Assembly (NCBI GenBank): GCA_964246745.1
Contig: CAXTRK010000020.1
Coordinates: forward strand, 1 to 56,048
Direction of reading: 5' to 3'
Source of the DNA: Lichenicoccus sp964246745
GTDB taxonomy: Bacteria > Pseudomonadota > Alphaproteobacteria > Acetobacterales > Acetobacteraceae
DNA length: 56,048 nucleotides
Part shown: piece by piece, positions 25,733-35,810 of the stretch
How positions within the stretch are numbered: position 1 is the stretch's first letter
Layout: every line of letters begins with the position of its first letter
The notes under the pieces: generated by a model
Told to the model about the DNA's origin: nothing
Databases searched by the model: none
What the model saw: the letters and a program-made list of their open reading frames with translations, nothing else
Position numbers and translations under genes: made by a program

Positions 25733-27594
25733 CGGCGCCGATGGAGGTTCCGACAGCCGCGCCGCCGCATTGGACCGGGCGCGGCAGCCCGGAGTATCGG
25801 CGCATCCTGGCCGCGCTGTTCCTGTCCGGCTATGCCACCTTTTCCCTGCTCTATTGCGTGCAGCCGCTGCTGCCGCTGTTTTCCGCGCATTTCCAGCTCG
25901 ATGCGGCGCGCAGCGCGCTGTCGCTCTCGCTCACCACTGGTCTGCTGGCGCCCTCGATCCTGCTTGCCGGCGTGGTCTCCGAGCAGATAGGCCGCAAGGC
26001 GCTGATGGCGGCCTCGCTGGGGTTGGCCGCCCTGTTCGACCTGCTTGCGGCGGGAGCGCCGAACTGGACCGTGCTGCTCGTGCTGCGCGCTCTCGAAGGC
26101 ATCGCTCTCGGCGGCGCGCCGGCGATCGCAATGACCTACCTGGCAGAGGAGATCCATCCAACCAGCCTGGGTCTGGCGATGGGACTCTATGTCGGCGGAA
26201 CCGCGCTCGGCGGCATGGCCGGCCGTCTGCTGACCGGGGTGGCCGCACAGCTCCTTGGCTGGCGCGGCGCGCTGGCCACGATCGGCGTCCTGGGAGCGGT
26301 CAGCGCGCTGGCCTTCCTGCTGCTGCTGCCCGCCTCGCGTAATTTCCGCAAGCAGCCAGGTTTCGATCCGCGCGGCTTTTTCGATGCCTGGACGGGACAT
26401 CTGCGCAACCCGGGTCTGCGCGCGTTGTTTGCCATCGGCGGCCTGCTGATGGGCAGTTTCGTGACCCTGTTCAACGCTGTCACCTATCGATTGCTGGCGC
26501 CGCCTTACCGCCTCAACCAGGCTGAGGTCGGCACCATCTTTGTCATCTATCTGCTCGGCACCGCCGCCTCGACGCTGGCGGGCGGCCTCACCGGCAGGAT
26601 CGGGCGCACTCCGGTGCTGGCGGCGGCACTCTGCGCCTCGCTGCTCGGCCTGCTGCTGACCATGCTGTCGCCGCTCGCCTTCGTAATCGCCGGACTCGCC
26701 GTCATCACCGTGGGCTTCTTTGCCGGCCACGCCGTGGCGAGCGGCGGCGTCGGCCATCTCGCGCGTGGCGGCAAGGCGCAGGCGGCGTCGCTCTATCTGC
26801 TCTCCTACTATCTGGGCTCGAGCCTGCTCAGTCTGATCGGCGGACTGCTCTGGGAGCAAGGCGGCTGGCAGGCCGTCGCCGGGTTCTGCGCGGGATTGCT
26901 GCTGCTCTGTCTATGGCTTGCCCTCAAGGCCGGACTCGCGCTGCAGGCTGGACGCGCGCTGCCGTTGGCACTCCTGCTGGTTGGCATGGCCGCGAGTTCG
27001 GCCTCGGCGCGCGCAATCCCCTCCCCCTTCCTCCAGCAGATGATACGGTCCGAAGCGCCCAGCCCCTCGCCCCCGCCCGCCGGCATGGGCATCCTCTCGG
27101 CCCTGCGTATCGGCGGCCGCCCGGTGCGGCTTGGCGCCACGCCGATCGGCGCCGTTGCCCATCGCCTCGGCGTGGCGCTCGACTATCAGCACGACGCCGG
27201 CGACAGCATCACCTGGTTCTGCGTGCGTCTGGACGCGAAGCGGAGCAGGCGCCACCCTGCGCGCGGACCGAGCCTCTGGGTGGTCTCCGACGCGGAGTCC
27301 GTGGACACGCCGCACGCGATCAACGCGGTTGCGGTGGACGCGCTGGGCAGCGAGGCACGGCGCTGCGCGACGCCGCAGCACCCGGTCGATCTGGAGCTCG
27401 ACCGGCATATTGCCCGCCCAGGCGATGCCGCGGGCACAGTGGCGCGGCTCTACGGCCATGCCCCGGTCCGGGCAGGCCGCAGCGCCTATGGCCTGCCAGG
27501 AATGCAGCCGGACCCGGTGCCGCTGGTGCTGACGCTATCGATGCGCAACACTCATGTCGAGGCGATCTGGCTTGCCGCGACCCCCGACAACTGA
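25729..27594 (+). CDS. MFS permease with an extra C-terminal extracytoplasmic-like domain
   Basis: A 621-residue protein. Residues 1-405 form a 12-helix major facilitator of the YnfM/arabinose-efflux kind (VQPLLPLFSAHF, EQIGRKALMA, LRALEGIALGG). Unusually, a stretch looking like a signal peptide follows (ALPLALLLVGMAASSASARA, about residues 410-430), then about 190 residues of soluble domain with no known family. There is no stop or frameshift between the parts. Either two genes have fused, or the extra domain is anchored outside the membrane by the permease. Transport substrate is unknown. ATG 25729 is set by the overlap with the lipoprotein gene. Confidence 0.85.
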   Translation: MTAPMEVPTAAPPHWTGRGSPEYRRILAALFLSGYATFSLLYCVQPLLPLFSAHFQLDAARSALSLSLTTGLLAPSILLAGVVSEQIGRKALMAASLGLAALFDLLAAGAPNWTVLLVLRALEGIALGGAPAIAMTYLAEEIHPTSLGLAMGLYVGGTALGGMAGRLLTGVAAQLLGWRGALATIGVLGAVSALAFLLLLPASRNFRKQPGFDPRGFFDAWTGHLRNPGLRALFAIGGLLMGSFVTLFNAVTYRLLAPPYRLNQAEVGTIFVIYLLGTAASTLAGGLTGRIGRTPVLAAALCASLLGLLLTMLSPLAFVIAGLAVITVGFFAGHAVASGGVGHLARGGKAQAASLYLLSYYLGSSLLSLIGGLLWEQGGWQAVAGFCAGLLLLCLWLALKAGLALQAGRALPLALLLVGMAASSASARAIPSPFLQQMIRSEAPSPSPPPAGMGILSALRIGGRPVRLGATPIGAVAHRLGVALDYQHDAGDSITWFCVRLDAKRSRRHPARGPSLWVVSDAESVDTPHAINAVAVDALGSEARRCATPQHPVDLELDRHIARPGDAAGTVARLYGHAPVRAGRSAYGLPGMQPDPVPLVLTLSMRNTHVEAIWLAATPDN

Positions 27595-27601
27595 GACGCG
27601 C

Positions 27602-28624
27602 ATGCACGCAAGCTCGACGATAGCCTTGTTGCAACGGATGGCGCTCCTGGCGCCCCCGATACGGCGCCTTTACGAAAGCCGCGAGCGACTGCTCGCCGAA
27701 CGCGCGGCGGCGCCCCCCGGCGCGCACGCCCCGAGCCCGTTCCTGCATTATCACGCGAACTTCGACGCCGAGGCCATGCTGCGCCGTCACGCCGTGCCGG
27801 ATCCGCAACCGCGCCCAGGCTATCTGGTGAACTTCCTCGGGGTGGCGATCGACCCGAAATACTTCCCCGCCATCCTCGACGGCCGCGCCGGCACGGTCGA
27901 GCCGGTTCCGATCCCGGCGAACTGGCATGCCGACATTGCCGAATGGGCGGCGGCGCTGCGTGCGGTGGAGCTGGCCCATGCCCGCGCGAAGGGCCGCTTC
28001 ACCATGATCGAACTCGGCTGCGGCTGGGGCTGCTGGATGAACAACACCGGTGTTGCCGCGCGCAGGCTCGGCCTCGCCACCACGCTGATCGGCATCGAGG
28101 GCGATCCAGGCCATATCGGCTTCGCGCGTGAGGCGACGGCGGCGAACGGCTTCGATGCCGCGGACATCACGCTCCATCACGGCATTGCCGCCGGACACGC
28201 GGGCATCGCGCTGTTCCCGCGGCAGAGCCGGGCCGGGGTTGAATGGGGGCTCGAGCCGATCCTGCATGCCAACCCCGAGCAGATCGACCAGGCGCGGCGC
28301 TCCGCAACACATGACGCGCTGCCGATGGTGCCGCTCGAAACGCTGATGGACGGTCATACGCGTATCGACCTGCTGCATGTCGATATCCAGGGCGGAGAGG
28401 CGGATCTGGTCGCGGACTGCCTGGGCGTGCTCGGCGAGCGGATCGCCATGCTGCTAATCGGCACCCACTCGCGGCAGATCGAGGGACGCCTGTTCGACCT
28501 GTTGCTGGGAGCCGGCTGGGTGCTGGAGATCGAACGTCCGGCAATCCTGTCGGTCGCCGCGAGCGGACCGGTGGTCAGCGTCGATGGCGTGCAGGGCTGG
28601 CGCAACCCGCGTAAGCTTCCCTAA
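27602..28624 (+). CDS. FkbM-type methyltransferase
   Basis: A 340-residue SAM-dependent methyltransferase. Motif I is ELGCGWGCWMNN at about residue 137, the acidic ribose contact is GIEGDPGH, and the FkbM-like C-terminal motif is LLHVDIQGGEADLV. The family methylates hydroxyl groups of sugars or polyketides; the target here is unknown. It begins 7 bases after the MFS gene, and fumC follows 52 bases downstream. Confidence 0.82.
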   Translation: MHASSTIALLQRMALLAPPIRRLYESRERLLAERAAAPPGAHAPSPFLHYHANFDAEAMLRRHAVPDPQPRPGYLVNFLGVAIDPKYFPAILDGRAGTVEPVPIPANWHADIAEWAAALRAVELAHARAKGRFTMIELGCGWGCWMNNTGVAARRLGLATTLIGIEGDPGHIGFAREATAANGFDAADITLHHGIAAGHAGIALFPRQSRAGVEWGLEPILHANPEQIDQARRSATHDALPMVPLETLMDGHTRIDLLHVDIQGGEADLVADCLGVLGERIAMLLIGTHSRQIEGRLFDLLLGAGWVLEIERPAILSVAASGPVVSVDGVQGWRNPRKLP

Positions 28625-28676
28625 ACCCCGGCCATTTCCGCCGCGTTGCACGGGTATAGAAGACGGAGCGCCGATC

Positions 28677-30065
28677 ATGACCGAGTCCCGCAAGGAGAAA
28701 GACAGCCTCGGCGAGGTCGAGGTCGCCGGAGACAGGCTCTGGGGCGCGCAGACGCAGCGCTCGATCGAGTTCTTCTCGATCGGCCGTGAGCTGATGCCGC
28801 GCGAGATGATCGGCGCCTACGCGATCCTGAAGCGCGCGTCGGCCGATGCCAATCACGCGCTCGGCGTTCTCGCCGACCAGCCGCACGGACTGATCGTGCA
28901 GGTCTGCGACGAGATCCTGGAGGGCCGCCACCAGGACATGTTCCCGCTGCATGTCTGGATGACCGGCAGCGGCACCCAGTTCAACATGAACATCAACGAG
29001 GTGATCTCGAACCGGTCCTGTCAGATCGCGGGCCAGCCGCTCGGCGGCAAGCGGCCGGTGCATCCGAACGACCATGCCAACCTGTCGCAGTCTTCCAACG
29101 ATACGTTTCCCTCGGTGATGCATATCGCCGCGGCGGTCGGCGTCACTGAGCGGCTGGTTCCCTCGGTGGCGTCTCTGCGCGATGCCATCGCCGCCAAGGC
29201 GGAGGCCTGGTCGGACATCGTCAAGATCGGACGGACGCATCTGCAGGACGCGACGCCGATGACGCTGGGCCAGGAATGGTCCGGCTATGTCGGCATGCTC
29301 GACGACAACCTGCACCGCCTCAAGAGCGCGCTCGAAGGCGTCTATCCGCTTGCACTCGGCGGCACCGCGATCGGCACCGGCATCAACGCGGCGTCCGGTT
29401 TCGCCGAGGCCGCCGCGGCCGGCATCGCGAGGCTGACCGGGCTGCCCTTCGTGACCGCGCCGAACAAGTTCACCGTGCAGGGCGCCCATGACGGGCTGGT
29501 GCAGCTCTCCGGCACGCTGCGCACGTTGGCGGTCTCGCTCTACAAGATCGCCAACGACATCCGCCTGCTCGGCTGCGGCCCGCGCGCCGGCCTCGGCGAG
29601 CTGCGGCTGCCGGAAAACGAGCCCGGCTCGTCGATCATGCCCGGCAAGGTCAATCCGACCCAGGCCGAGGCGCTGACCATGATCGCGGCACAGGTGATGG
29701 CCAACGACGTCGCGGTCGGATTGGGCGGCGCCGGCGGCATCCTGGAGATGAATGTCTATAAGCCGCTGATGATCCACAACATCATGCAGTCCATCACGCT
29801 GATGACCGACGGCTGCGCCAATTTCCGCCGCTTCCTTGTCGAAGGCACCGAGCCCGACCGCCGCCGGATCGCCGAGTATGTCGAGCGCTCGCTGATGCTG
29901 GTGACGGCGCTGGCGCCTTCGATCGGCTACGACCGCGCCTCGCAGATCGCCCACCACGCCATGGAGCACGACCAGACGCTGAAGCAGTCGGCACTCGCGC
30001 TGGGCTTCATCGACGAGGCGGAGTTCGACCGGATCATGGAACCCCGGCGGATGACGGGGAATTGA
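28677..30065 (+). CDS. fumC: Fumarate hydratase class II
   Basis: A 462-residue TCA-cycle enzyme that hydrates fumarate to malate. It carries the superfamily signature GSSIMPGKVNPTQ, the substrate motifs TGSGTQFNMN and SSNDTFPS, and GRTHLQDATP. ATG 28677 gives the normal N-terminus. Its 3' end overlaps the convergent metW by 32 bases. Confidence 0.97.
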   Translation: MTESRKEKDSLGEVEVAGDRLWGAQTQRSIEFFSIGRELMPREMIGAYAILKRASADANHALGVLADQPHGLIVQVCDEILEGRHQDMFPLHVWMTGSGTQFNMNINEVISNRSCQIAGQPLGGKRPVHPNDHANLSQSSNDTFPSVMHIAAAVGVTERLVPSVASLRDAIAAKAEAWSDIVKIGRTHLQDATPMTLGQEWSGYVGMLDDNLHRLKSALEGVYPLALGGTAIGTGINAASGFAEAAAAGIARLTGLPFVTAPNKFTVQGAHDGLVQLSGTLRTLAVSLYKIANDIRLLGCGPRAGLGELRLPENEPGSSIMPGKVNPTQAEALTMIAAQVMANDVAVGLGGAGGILEMNVYKPLMIHNIMQSITLMTDGCANFRRFLVEGTEPDRRRIAEYVERSLMLVTALAPSIGYDRASQIAHHAMEHDQTLKQSALALGFIDEAEFDRIMEPRRMTGN

Positions 30066-30672
30066 CCGCACCGGCCGAGCGGTGCAGGAGGAACAAGGCC
30101 TGCTCGCCGAACAGGTTAGCGAGTTGCACCGAGCTTTTCCAAGGGGCGCGGTCACCTTTGTCGTCGACCGCGAACCAGCGCTGCACGGTGTAGCCCTCGC
30201 GCTCGCATAGCGCGAAGAAGTCGCGGATTGTGCAGGGATGGATGTTCGGCGTCTCAAACCAATCCGCCGCCCAGCTCTCCGTCATCGGCATGCGTCCACT
30301 GAGCAGGAGCTGCCAGCGCAGCCGCCAATGGCCGAAATTCGGAAAACTCACGATTGCCCGAGTGCCGATCCGCAGCATCTGCCGCAGCACCTCCCGCGGC
30401 CGCTCCACCGCCTGGAGCGTGCGCGACAGCACCACATAGTCGAAGGCGCCGTCCGGATAGTGCGCGAGGTCGGCGTCGGCGTCGCCCTGCATGACCGGCA
30501 GACCGTGCGCCACCGCGCGTGTCACTTCGGCCATGTCGATCTCGATGCCGCGCGCGTCGCAGTTGCGGGTACGGAACAGATGCTCGATCAGCGAGCCGTC
30601 GCCGCTGCCGATATCAAGCACGCGCGAACGCGGCACGATCATCTCCGCGATGAGCTTCTGATCGAGACGCAC
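30034..30672 (-). CDS. metW: MetW, methionine biosynthesis protein
   Basis: A 212-residue methyltransferase-fold protein. VLDIGSGDGSLIEHL is motif I, and VVLSRTLQAV, SFPNFGHWRLR and FETPNIHPCT are MetW hallmarks. It acts with MetX, and in some bacteria stimulates homoserine acylation. It starts at GTG 30672, four bases after the metX stop, so the two form an operon. Confidence 0.93.
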   Translation of the reverse strand: MRLDQKLIAEMIVPRSRVLDIGSGDGSLIEHLFRTRNCDARGIEIDMAEVTRAVAHGLPVMQGDADADLAHYPDGAFDYVVLSRTLQAVERPREVLRQMLRIGTRAIVSFPNFGHWRLRWQLLLSGRMPMTESWAADWFETPNIHPCTIRDFFALCEREGYTVQRWFAVDDKGDRAPWKSSVQLANLFGEQALFLLHRSAGAVNSPSSAGVP

Positions 30673-30676
30673 GCTT

Positions 30677-31825
30677 CTAGCTCAGGCCGGCATGCTCGGC
30701 GGCGCCGGCGAGAAAGCCGCTTATGGTGCGGTCGAGCGCCGGCTCGTCGAGCAGGAACGCATCGTGCCCCTTGTCAGTCTCGATCTCGACGAAGCTGACA
30801 TTGGCGGCCGCGCGATTGAGCGCGCGCGCCACGGCGCGGGATTGGGCGGTCGGGAACAGCCAGTCCGACGAGAACGAGATCACGCAGAACCGCGTCGGCG
30901 TGTTGCGGAACGCGGCCGCGAGGTCGCCGTCATGATCCGCGCCGATATCGAAATAATCCATTGCCCGCGTGATGGTCAGATACGAGTTCGCATCGAAACG
31001 GCGCACGAAACTGCTGCCCTGATGGCGCAGATAGCTTTCCACCTCGAACATCTCGCCGAACAGCGAAAGCGGGGCGGCTTTGTCATAGGGATCGCGTCGC
31101 AGCCTGCGGCCGAATTTGCGTGTCAGCGCCTCCTCGGAGAGATAGGTGATGTGCGCCATCATCCGCGCCACCGCGAGGCCGCGCGCGGGCACGACGCTGT
31201 CCGCCCAGTAGCGGCCGCCATGCCAGTCGGGATCGGCAAAGATCGCCTGTCGGCTGACCTCGTTGAAGGCGATGTTCTGCGCGGAATGAAATGAGGCGGT
31301 GGCGATCGGCACGGCCGCGAACACCAGTTCCGGGTAGCTCGCCGCCCACTGTAGCACCTGCATGCCGCCCATCGAGCCGCCGATCACCGCGAACAGCCTC
31401 GCGATGCCGAGTTCGCTCAGCACCTGGCGCTGCGCGCGCACCATGTCGCGTATGGTGATGGGCGGAAATTCGGTGCCCCATGGTTCGCCTTGCACTCGCG
31501 GCGAGCGTGGGCCGGTCGAGCCCATGCAGCCGCCCAGCACGTTCATGCAGAGCACGTAGTAGCGGTCGGTGTCGATCGGCAGGCCGGGCCCGACCATGCG
31601 CTCCCACCAGCCGGGCTTACCGGTCAGCGGGTGCGCGCCGATCACATACTGATCCCCGGTCAGCGCATGGCAGACCAGGATCGCGTTGTCGCGCGAGGCA
31701 TTGAGCCTGCCGGCACTGGCGAGCGCGATCTCGACCGGCGCCAGATGCACGCCGCAATCGAGCGCAATCCCGCCGGGAAGCGGCACGATGCGTGGTGCGA
31801 TCTCGGGGGCGGCGGCAAGGTCCAT
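30677..31825 (-). CDS. metX: Homoserine O-acyltransferase MetX
   Basis: A 382-residue alpha/beta-hydrolase-fold enzyme that acylates homoserine, the first committed step of methionine synthesis. The nucleophile elbow is GGSMGGMQ; ALTGDQYV and MNVLGGCMGSTGP are family motifs, and the late Asp and His (SDWLFP, KGHDAFL) complete the triad. Whether acetyl- or succinyl-CoA is used cannot be told. ATG 31825 was chosen over an upstream frame that lacks conservation. It is paired with metW. Confidence 0.94.
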   Translation of the reverse strand: MDLAAAPEIAPRIVPLPGGIALDCGVHLAPVEIALASAGRLNASRDNAILVCHALTGDQYVIGAHPLTGKPGWWERMVGPGLPIDTDRYYVLCMNVLGGCMGSTGPRSPRVQGEPWGTEFPPITIRDMVRAQRQVLSELGIARLFAVIGGSMGGMQVLQWAASYPELVFAAVPIATASFHSAQNIAFNEVSRQAIFADPDWHGGRYWADSVVPARGLAVARMMAHITYLSEEALTRKFGRRLRRDPYDKAAPLSLFGEMFEVESYLRHQGSSFVRRFDANSYLTITRAMDYFDIGADHDGDLAAAFRNTPTRFCVISFSSDWLFPTAQSRAVARALNRAAANVSFVEIETDKGHDAFLLDEPALDRTISGFLAGAAEHAGLS

Positions 31826-32023
31826 CAGGCGGCACGATCGTTCAAAGGCGGCTGCAAAATGCCAGAACCCGCCAGCTTCGTCACGCCACCGACGGACCTT
31901 GCGTGGTTCTCGCATAGGTTGTATATCTCAATCGTGTATCGTATCGACTTGTCGTGTTACATCAGAGCGTTACGAAAACGTAAATGGTAATTTGCTTCTC
32001 CGATTCACTCCAGTTGATGGCCA
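31826..32023. promoter_or_regulatory. Divergent intergenic region between metX and the WbsX-type gene
   Basis: 198 bases with an AT-rich centre (31915-32020) unlike its surroundings, containing gttgtatatctcaatcgtgt and several TATA-like steps. It must hold the promoters of both divergent genes, though no single -35/-10 pair stands out. I looked for a SAM-II-type riboswitch core ahead of metX and did not find one. Confidence 0.4.
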
Positions 32024-35000
32024 ATGCAACCGCAGATTTCAGAGGCTCCATCATACTCCGGCTTCCAGCCGCTCGATGCCCTGCGGGTGCTGGGGCATTC
32101 CGGCCTGTTCGACGCCGCCTACTATATGGGCTGCAACGCCGACCTCGCGGGTCTCGGCTCGGAGGCGCTGGCGCATTATCACCGGCATGGCTGGCGCGAG
32201 GGCCGCAAGCCGAACCTGTATTTTGATCCGGTCTGGTATCGCACCCAGTATCCGGAGGTTGCCGCCGCCGAGATCGATCCGCTGCTGCACTACATCAACG
32301 CCGGCGAGGCGCAAGGCTGCCGTCCGATCGCCTGGTTTGATCCGCTCTGGTATGCGCGCACCTACACTCCGCCCGCCGGCATGGCCGCGCTGCGCCATTT
32401 CCTGCTGCACCGGCAGAGCGGGGCGGTCAACGCCATGCCCGACTTCGACTCCGCTTTCTATCTGCGTGCCTACCCCGACGTCGCCGCCGCCGGACTCGAT
32501 CCGCTCGAACACTACATGGTGCAGGGTTTCCGTGAGGCGCGCCGCCCGTTTGAAGGTTTCGACCCCGTGTTCTACCGGCAGCGTTACCTCACGGGCACCC
32601 ACGACGCCAATCCGCTGCTGCATTACCTGGAAAACCGCAACCGGCCCGGCATCCATCCCTCGCCGCCCCGCATCGAAACCTCGATTCCGCGCGAGGTCCG
32701 CCACAACACCAGGCCAGGCGCCTGCTTTGAGCCGGCGCGTCCGCTGCCACCCACCGTCACCCGGCATGCGCGCGTGCTCGCCTACTACCTGCCGCAATTC
32801 CACGCCATGCCGCACAACGACGAATGGTGGGGCGCCGGCTTTACCGAATGGACCAACATCGCCCGCGCGCTGCCGCGCTTCGCCGGGCACTACCAGCCAC
32901 GCATCCCGCGCGATCTCGGCCACTACCGCCTTGAAGGCACCGACACGCTGAGACGCCAGGCGGAGATGGCGCGCGCCGCCGGCATCGAAGGCTTCGTGTT
33001 CTATTTCTACTGGTTCAACGGCACCCGACTGCTCGACGCCCCGCTCGAGGCGCTGCTCGCCGACCGCTCCATCGAGCTGCCATTCTGCCTGATGTGGGCC
33101 AACGAGAACTGGACACGGCGCTGGGACGGATCGGACCAGGAGGTGCTGATCAGCCAGGATTTCCGCAGCGAGGACGAACCGGCGCTGATCGACTGCTACG
33201 CCCGTCACTTCGCCGATCCACGCTACATTCGCCTGCACGGCCGCCCGCTCCTCATGATCTATCGCGCCGCCATCATTCCAGACACCGAGCGGACGATCGC
33301 TCGCTGGCGCGCGCTGTTTGGTGAACGTTGCAACGAAAACCCGATCTTCGTCATGGGGCAGGCCTTCGGCGACCATGATCCGCGGCCTTACGGAATGGAT
33401 GGGGCCATCGAATTCCCGCCGCACAAGATCGTCGAGGGCCTCGCCACCATCAACGACCGGCTTGACGTGCTCGACGCGGACTTCACGGCGCAGGTTTTCG
33501 CCTACGACGACATCGTCAGCCGCGCCCTCTCCATCCCGGCCGCCGACTATCCGCTGATCCGCACCGCCTGCCCGTCCTGGGACAACGACGCCAGGCGCGA
33601 GGGCGCGGGCCTGGTCATGCACGGCTCCACCCCCGCCAAATATCAAGCCTGGCTGGAAGGCCTGGTGCGCGAGGCGCTCGCACGTCCCTTCCACGGCTCC
33701 CCGATCGTCTGCATCAACGCCTGGAACGAATGGGCAGAGGGCGCCACCCTCGAACCCGACGTGCATCATGGCGCCGCCTACCTGAACGCCACCGCCCGCG
33801 CCGTAACCGGCTTTGGTCACGGCGTCTCCGATGTCAAAGGCGGACGCCTACTGCTTGTCGGCCACGACGCGTTCTGCGCCGGCGCGCAAAGCCTGCTGCT
33901 GCACGCGGCTCAACAGCTCCGTCGCGCGCACGGTGTCGAGGTCAGCATCCTGCTGCTGGCCGGCGGCGCCCTGCTGGAAGGCTACCGCGCCGCCGCTCCC
34001 ACACGCGTCATCAGCGCCTCCGACCCGGAACTATTAAAACACCTGATCCGTCTGAAGCGCGACGGCTTCGATGCCGCGATCGTCAACACAGCGGCCTCCG
34101 CCGCCATCGGCAGGCGCCTGCATGAGGCCGGGATCGCCTACACCCTGCTCGTCCACGAGCTGCCCGCCCTGCTCGCTGAAAAGCACCTGCTCGGCGGCCT
34201 CTCTGAGGCGTGGCCGTTCGCCCGCGGCGTGATCTTCCCCGCCAAGGCCGTCCAGCAGAGCGTGTGCCCGCTCGTGCAGTCCGGCGAAACACCGGTGCTT
34301 GTGCTGCCGCAGGGGCTGTATCGCAGCCGACCGTTCTCCGCACGCACGCGCGCGGCGCTGCGCCGGCGGTTCGCCGTCGCAACCAACGAGCTGTTGCTGG
34401 TCGGCGCCGGCTACGGCGACATGCGCAAGGGCTTCGATCTCTTCCTGCAGCTCTGGCGGCTGACCCGGACCCCGGCCAGGAGCCGGATGCGCCGCGTGCA
34501 CTGCCTCTGGCTCGGGGAGATCGACCCGTCGATGCGGCTCTATCTGGGCGCGGAGATCGACGCTGCCATCGCCTCGGGCAGCTTCCATCTGCCAGGCCAT
34601 GTCCCGGATGCGCCCGAGCATTTCAGCGCCGCCGACGCCTTCGTGCTGACCTCGCGCGAAGACCCGCTGCCGACGGTGGTGATGGAGGCAATGGCCAGCG
34701 GCCTCTGCTGCGTCGCCTTCCAGGGCAGCGGCGGCATCCCCGAGCTGATCGACACCTACGGCATGGGTGCCACCGTGCCGCTCGGCGACGTGGCAGCGAT
34801 GGCGCGCGAGACGCTTGCTTTCGCCACCGAGACGCGGGCGCAAACGCCGGCGCGGCGCGGCGCCACGGGCCGGCAAGCGGCCAGGCGTTTCAGCTTCGAC
34901 CGCTACATCGCGCAGCTCCTGGCCATCGCCCAGCCCGAGCTGCCGCGGATTTCGGTGATCGTGCCCTCCTTCAACTACGCCCGCTACATGCAGCAGCGCC

Positions 35001-35806
35001 TCGCCTCGATCTTCGCCCAGAGCCACCCGGTCCTGGAAATCATCGTGCTGGACGACGCCTCCAGCGACGACAGCGTCGAAGTCGCACGCGCAGCGGCGTC
35101 GGAATGGAACCGCAATATCCGCGTAATCACCGCCGCCCGGAACTCCGGCTCGGTGTTCCGCCAGTGGCAGCGCGCTGTCCAGGAAGCGCGCGGCGACTGG
35201 GTCTGGATCGCCGAGGCCGACGACGCCGCCGACCCGCGCCTGCTCGAACGCCTCGCCCAGGCGATCAGAACAGCGGGCGGCGCCGCGCCGGTGATGGCGT
35301 TCTGCGACAGCCGCTCGATCGACGAGAACGGCGCCCTGATCGCCGACAGCTACAAACCCTATTATGCCACCACCGCCGGCAGCCTGCTCGACCAGGACGG
35401 CCTGCACGAGGGCGCTGCCTTCGTCCAGTCCTGCCTCGCCGAGCGCAACCTGATCCTCAACGCCAGCAGCGTGCTGTTCTCGCGGGACGCGCTGAAATCC
35501 GCACTCGCCCGCTGCGGCGACGCTCTGTTCGCTTTCAAAATGGCCGGCGACTGGCGCCTCTATATCGAAATCCTGCGGGAGCCAGGCGCACGCATCGCCT
35601 ATATCGCCGAGCCGCTCAACATCCATCGCCGGCACGCCAACTCCGCGACGCACCGGCTGGTTGGCCAGAAGCATATCGGCGAAGTGGCGCGCATCCATCG
35701 CCTGGTCGGCGGCACCCCCACCCTGCTGGACGAGGACCGCATGCGCCAGCGCGCCTACCGTGACCAGCTCGCCCGACAGTTCGGACTGCGGCTCGTCGGC
35801 GAGTAA
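32024..35806 (+). CDS. Multidomain glycosyltransferase: repeats, WbsX-like, GT4, GT2
   Basis: A 1260-residue protein without a signal peptide. Residues 29-215 are five repeats of about 38 residues, each starting Phe-Asp-x2-(Trp/Phe/Tyr)-Tyr and including YPEVAAA or YPDVAAAG and DPLxHY. Residues 248-600 are WbsX-like (YYLPQFH, EWWGAGFTEW, MWANENWTRRWDG). Residues 605-960 look like a GT4 group-1 glycosyltransferase (LVGAGYGDMRKGFDLF, EDPLPTVVMEAMA). Residues 970-1250 are a GT2 domain (SVIVPSFNYARYM, VLDDASSDD, EADDAADPRL). It probably builds a surface polysaccharide. The protein stands alone; no polymerase or flippase is nearby. Confidence 0.88.
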   Translation: MQPQISEAPSYSGFQPLDALRVLGHSGLFDAAYYMGCNADLAGLGSEALAHYHRHGWREGRKPNLYFDPVWYRTQYPEVAAAEIDPLLHYINAGEAQGCRPIAWFDPLWYARTYTPPAGMAALRHFLLHRQSGAVNAMPDFDSAFYLRAYPDVAAAGLDPLEHYMVQGFREARRPFEGFDPVFYRQRYLTGTHDANPLLHYLENRNRPGIHPSPPRIETSIPREVRHNTRPGACFEPARPLPPTVTRHARVLAYYLPQFHAMPHNDEWWGAGFTEWTNIARALPRFAGHYQPRIPRDLGHYRLEGTDTLRRQAEMARAAGIEGFVFYFYWFNGTRLLDAPLEALLADRSIELPFCLMWANENWTRRWDGSDQEVLISQDFRSEDEPALIDCYARHFADPRYIRLHGRPLLMIYRAAIIPDTERTIARWRALFGERCNENPIFVMGQAFGDHDPRPYGMDGAIEFPPHKIVEGLATINDRLDVLDADFTAQVFAYDDIVSRALSIPAADYPLIRTACPSWDNDARREGAGLVMHGSTPAKYQAWLEGLVREALARPFHGSPIVCINAWNEWAEGATLEPDVHHGAAYLNATARAVTGFGHGVSDVKGGRLLLVGHDAFCAGAQSLLLHAAQQLRRAHGVEVSILLLAGGALLEGYRAAAPTRVISASDPELLKHLIRLKRDGFDAAIVNTAASAAIGRRLHEAGIAYTLLVHELPALLAEKHLLGGLSEAWPFARGVIFPAKAVQQSVCPLVQSGETPVLVLPQGLYRSRPFSARTRAALRRRFAVATNELLLVGAGYGDMRKGFDLFLQLWRLTRTPARSRMRRVHCLWLGEIDPSMRLYLGAEIDAAIASGSFHLPGHVPDAPEHFSAADAFVLTSREDPLPTVVMEAMASGLCCVAFQGSGGIPELIDTYGMGATVPLGDVAAMARETLAFATETRAQTPARRGATGRQAARRFSFDRYIAQLLAIAQPELPRISVIVPSFNYARYMQQRLASIFAQSHPVLEIIVLDDASSDDSVEVARAAASEWNRNIRVITAARNSGSVFRQWQRAVQEARGDWVWIAEADDAADPRLLERLAQAIRTAGGAAPVMAFCDSRSIDENGALIADSYKPYYATTAGSLLDQDGLHEGAAFVQSCLAERNLILNASSVLFSRDALKSALARCGDALFAFKMAGDWRLYIEILREPGARIAYIAEPLNIHRRHANSATHRLVGQKHIGEVARIHRLVGGTPTLLDEDRMRQRAYRDQLARQFGLRLVGE

Positions 35807-35810
35807 GATT

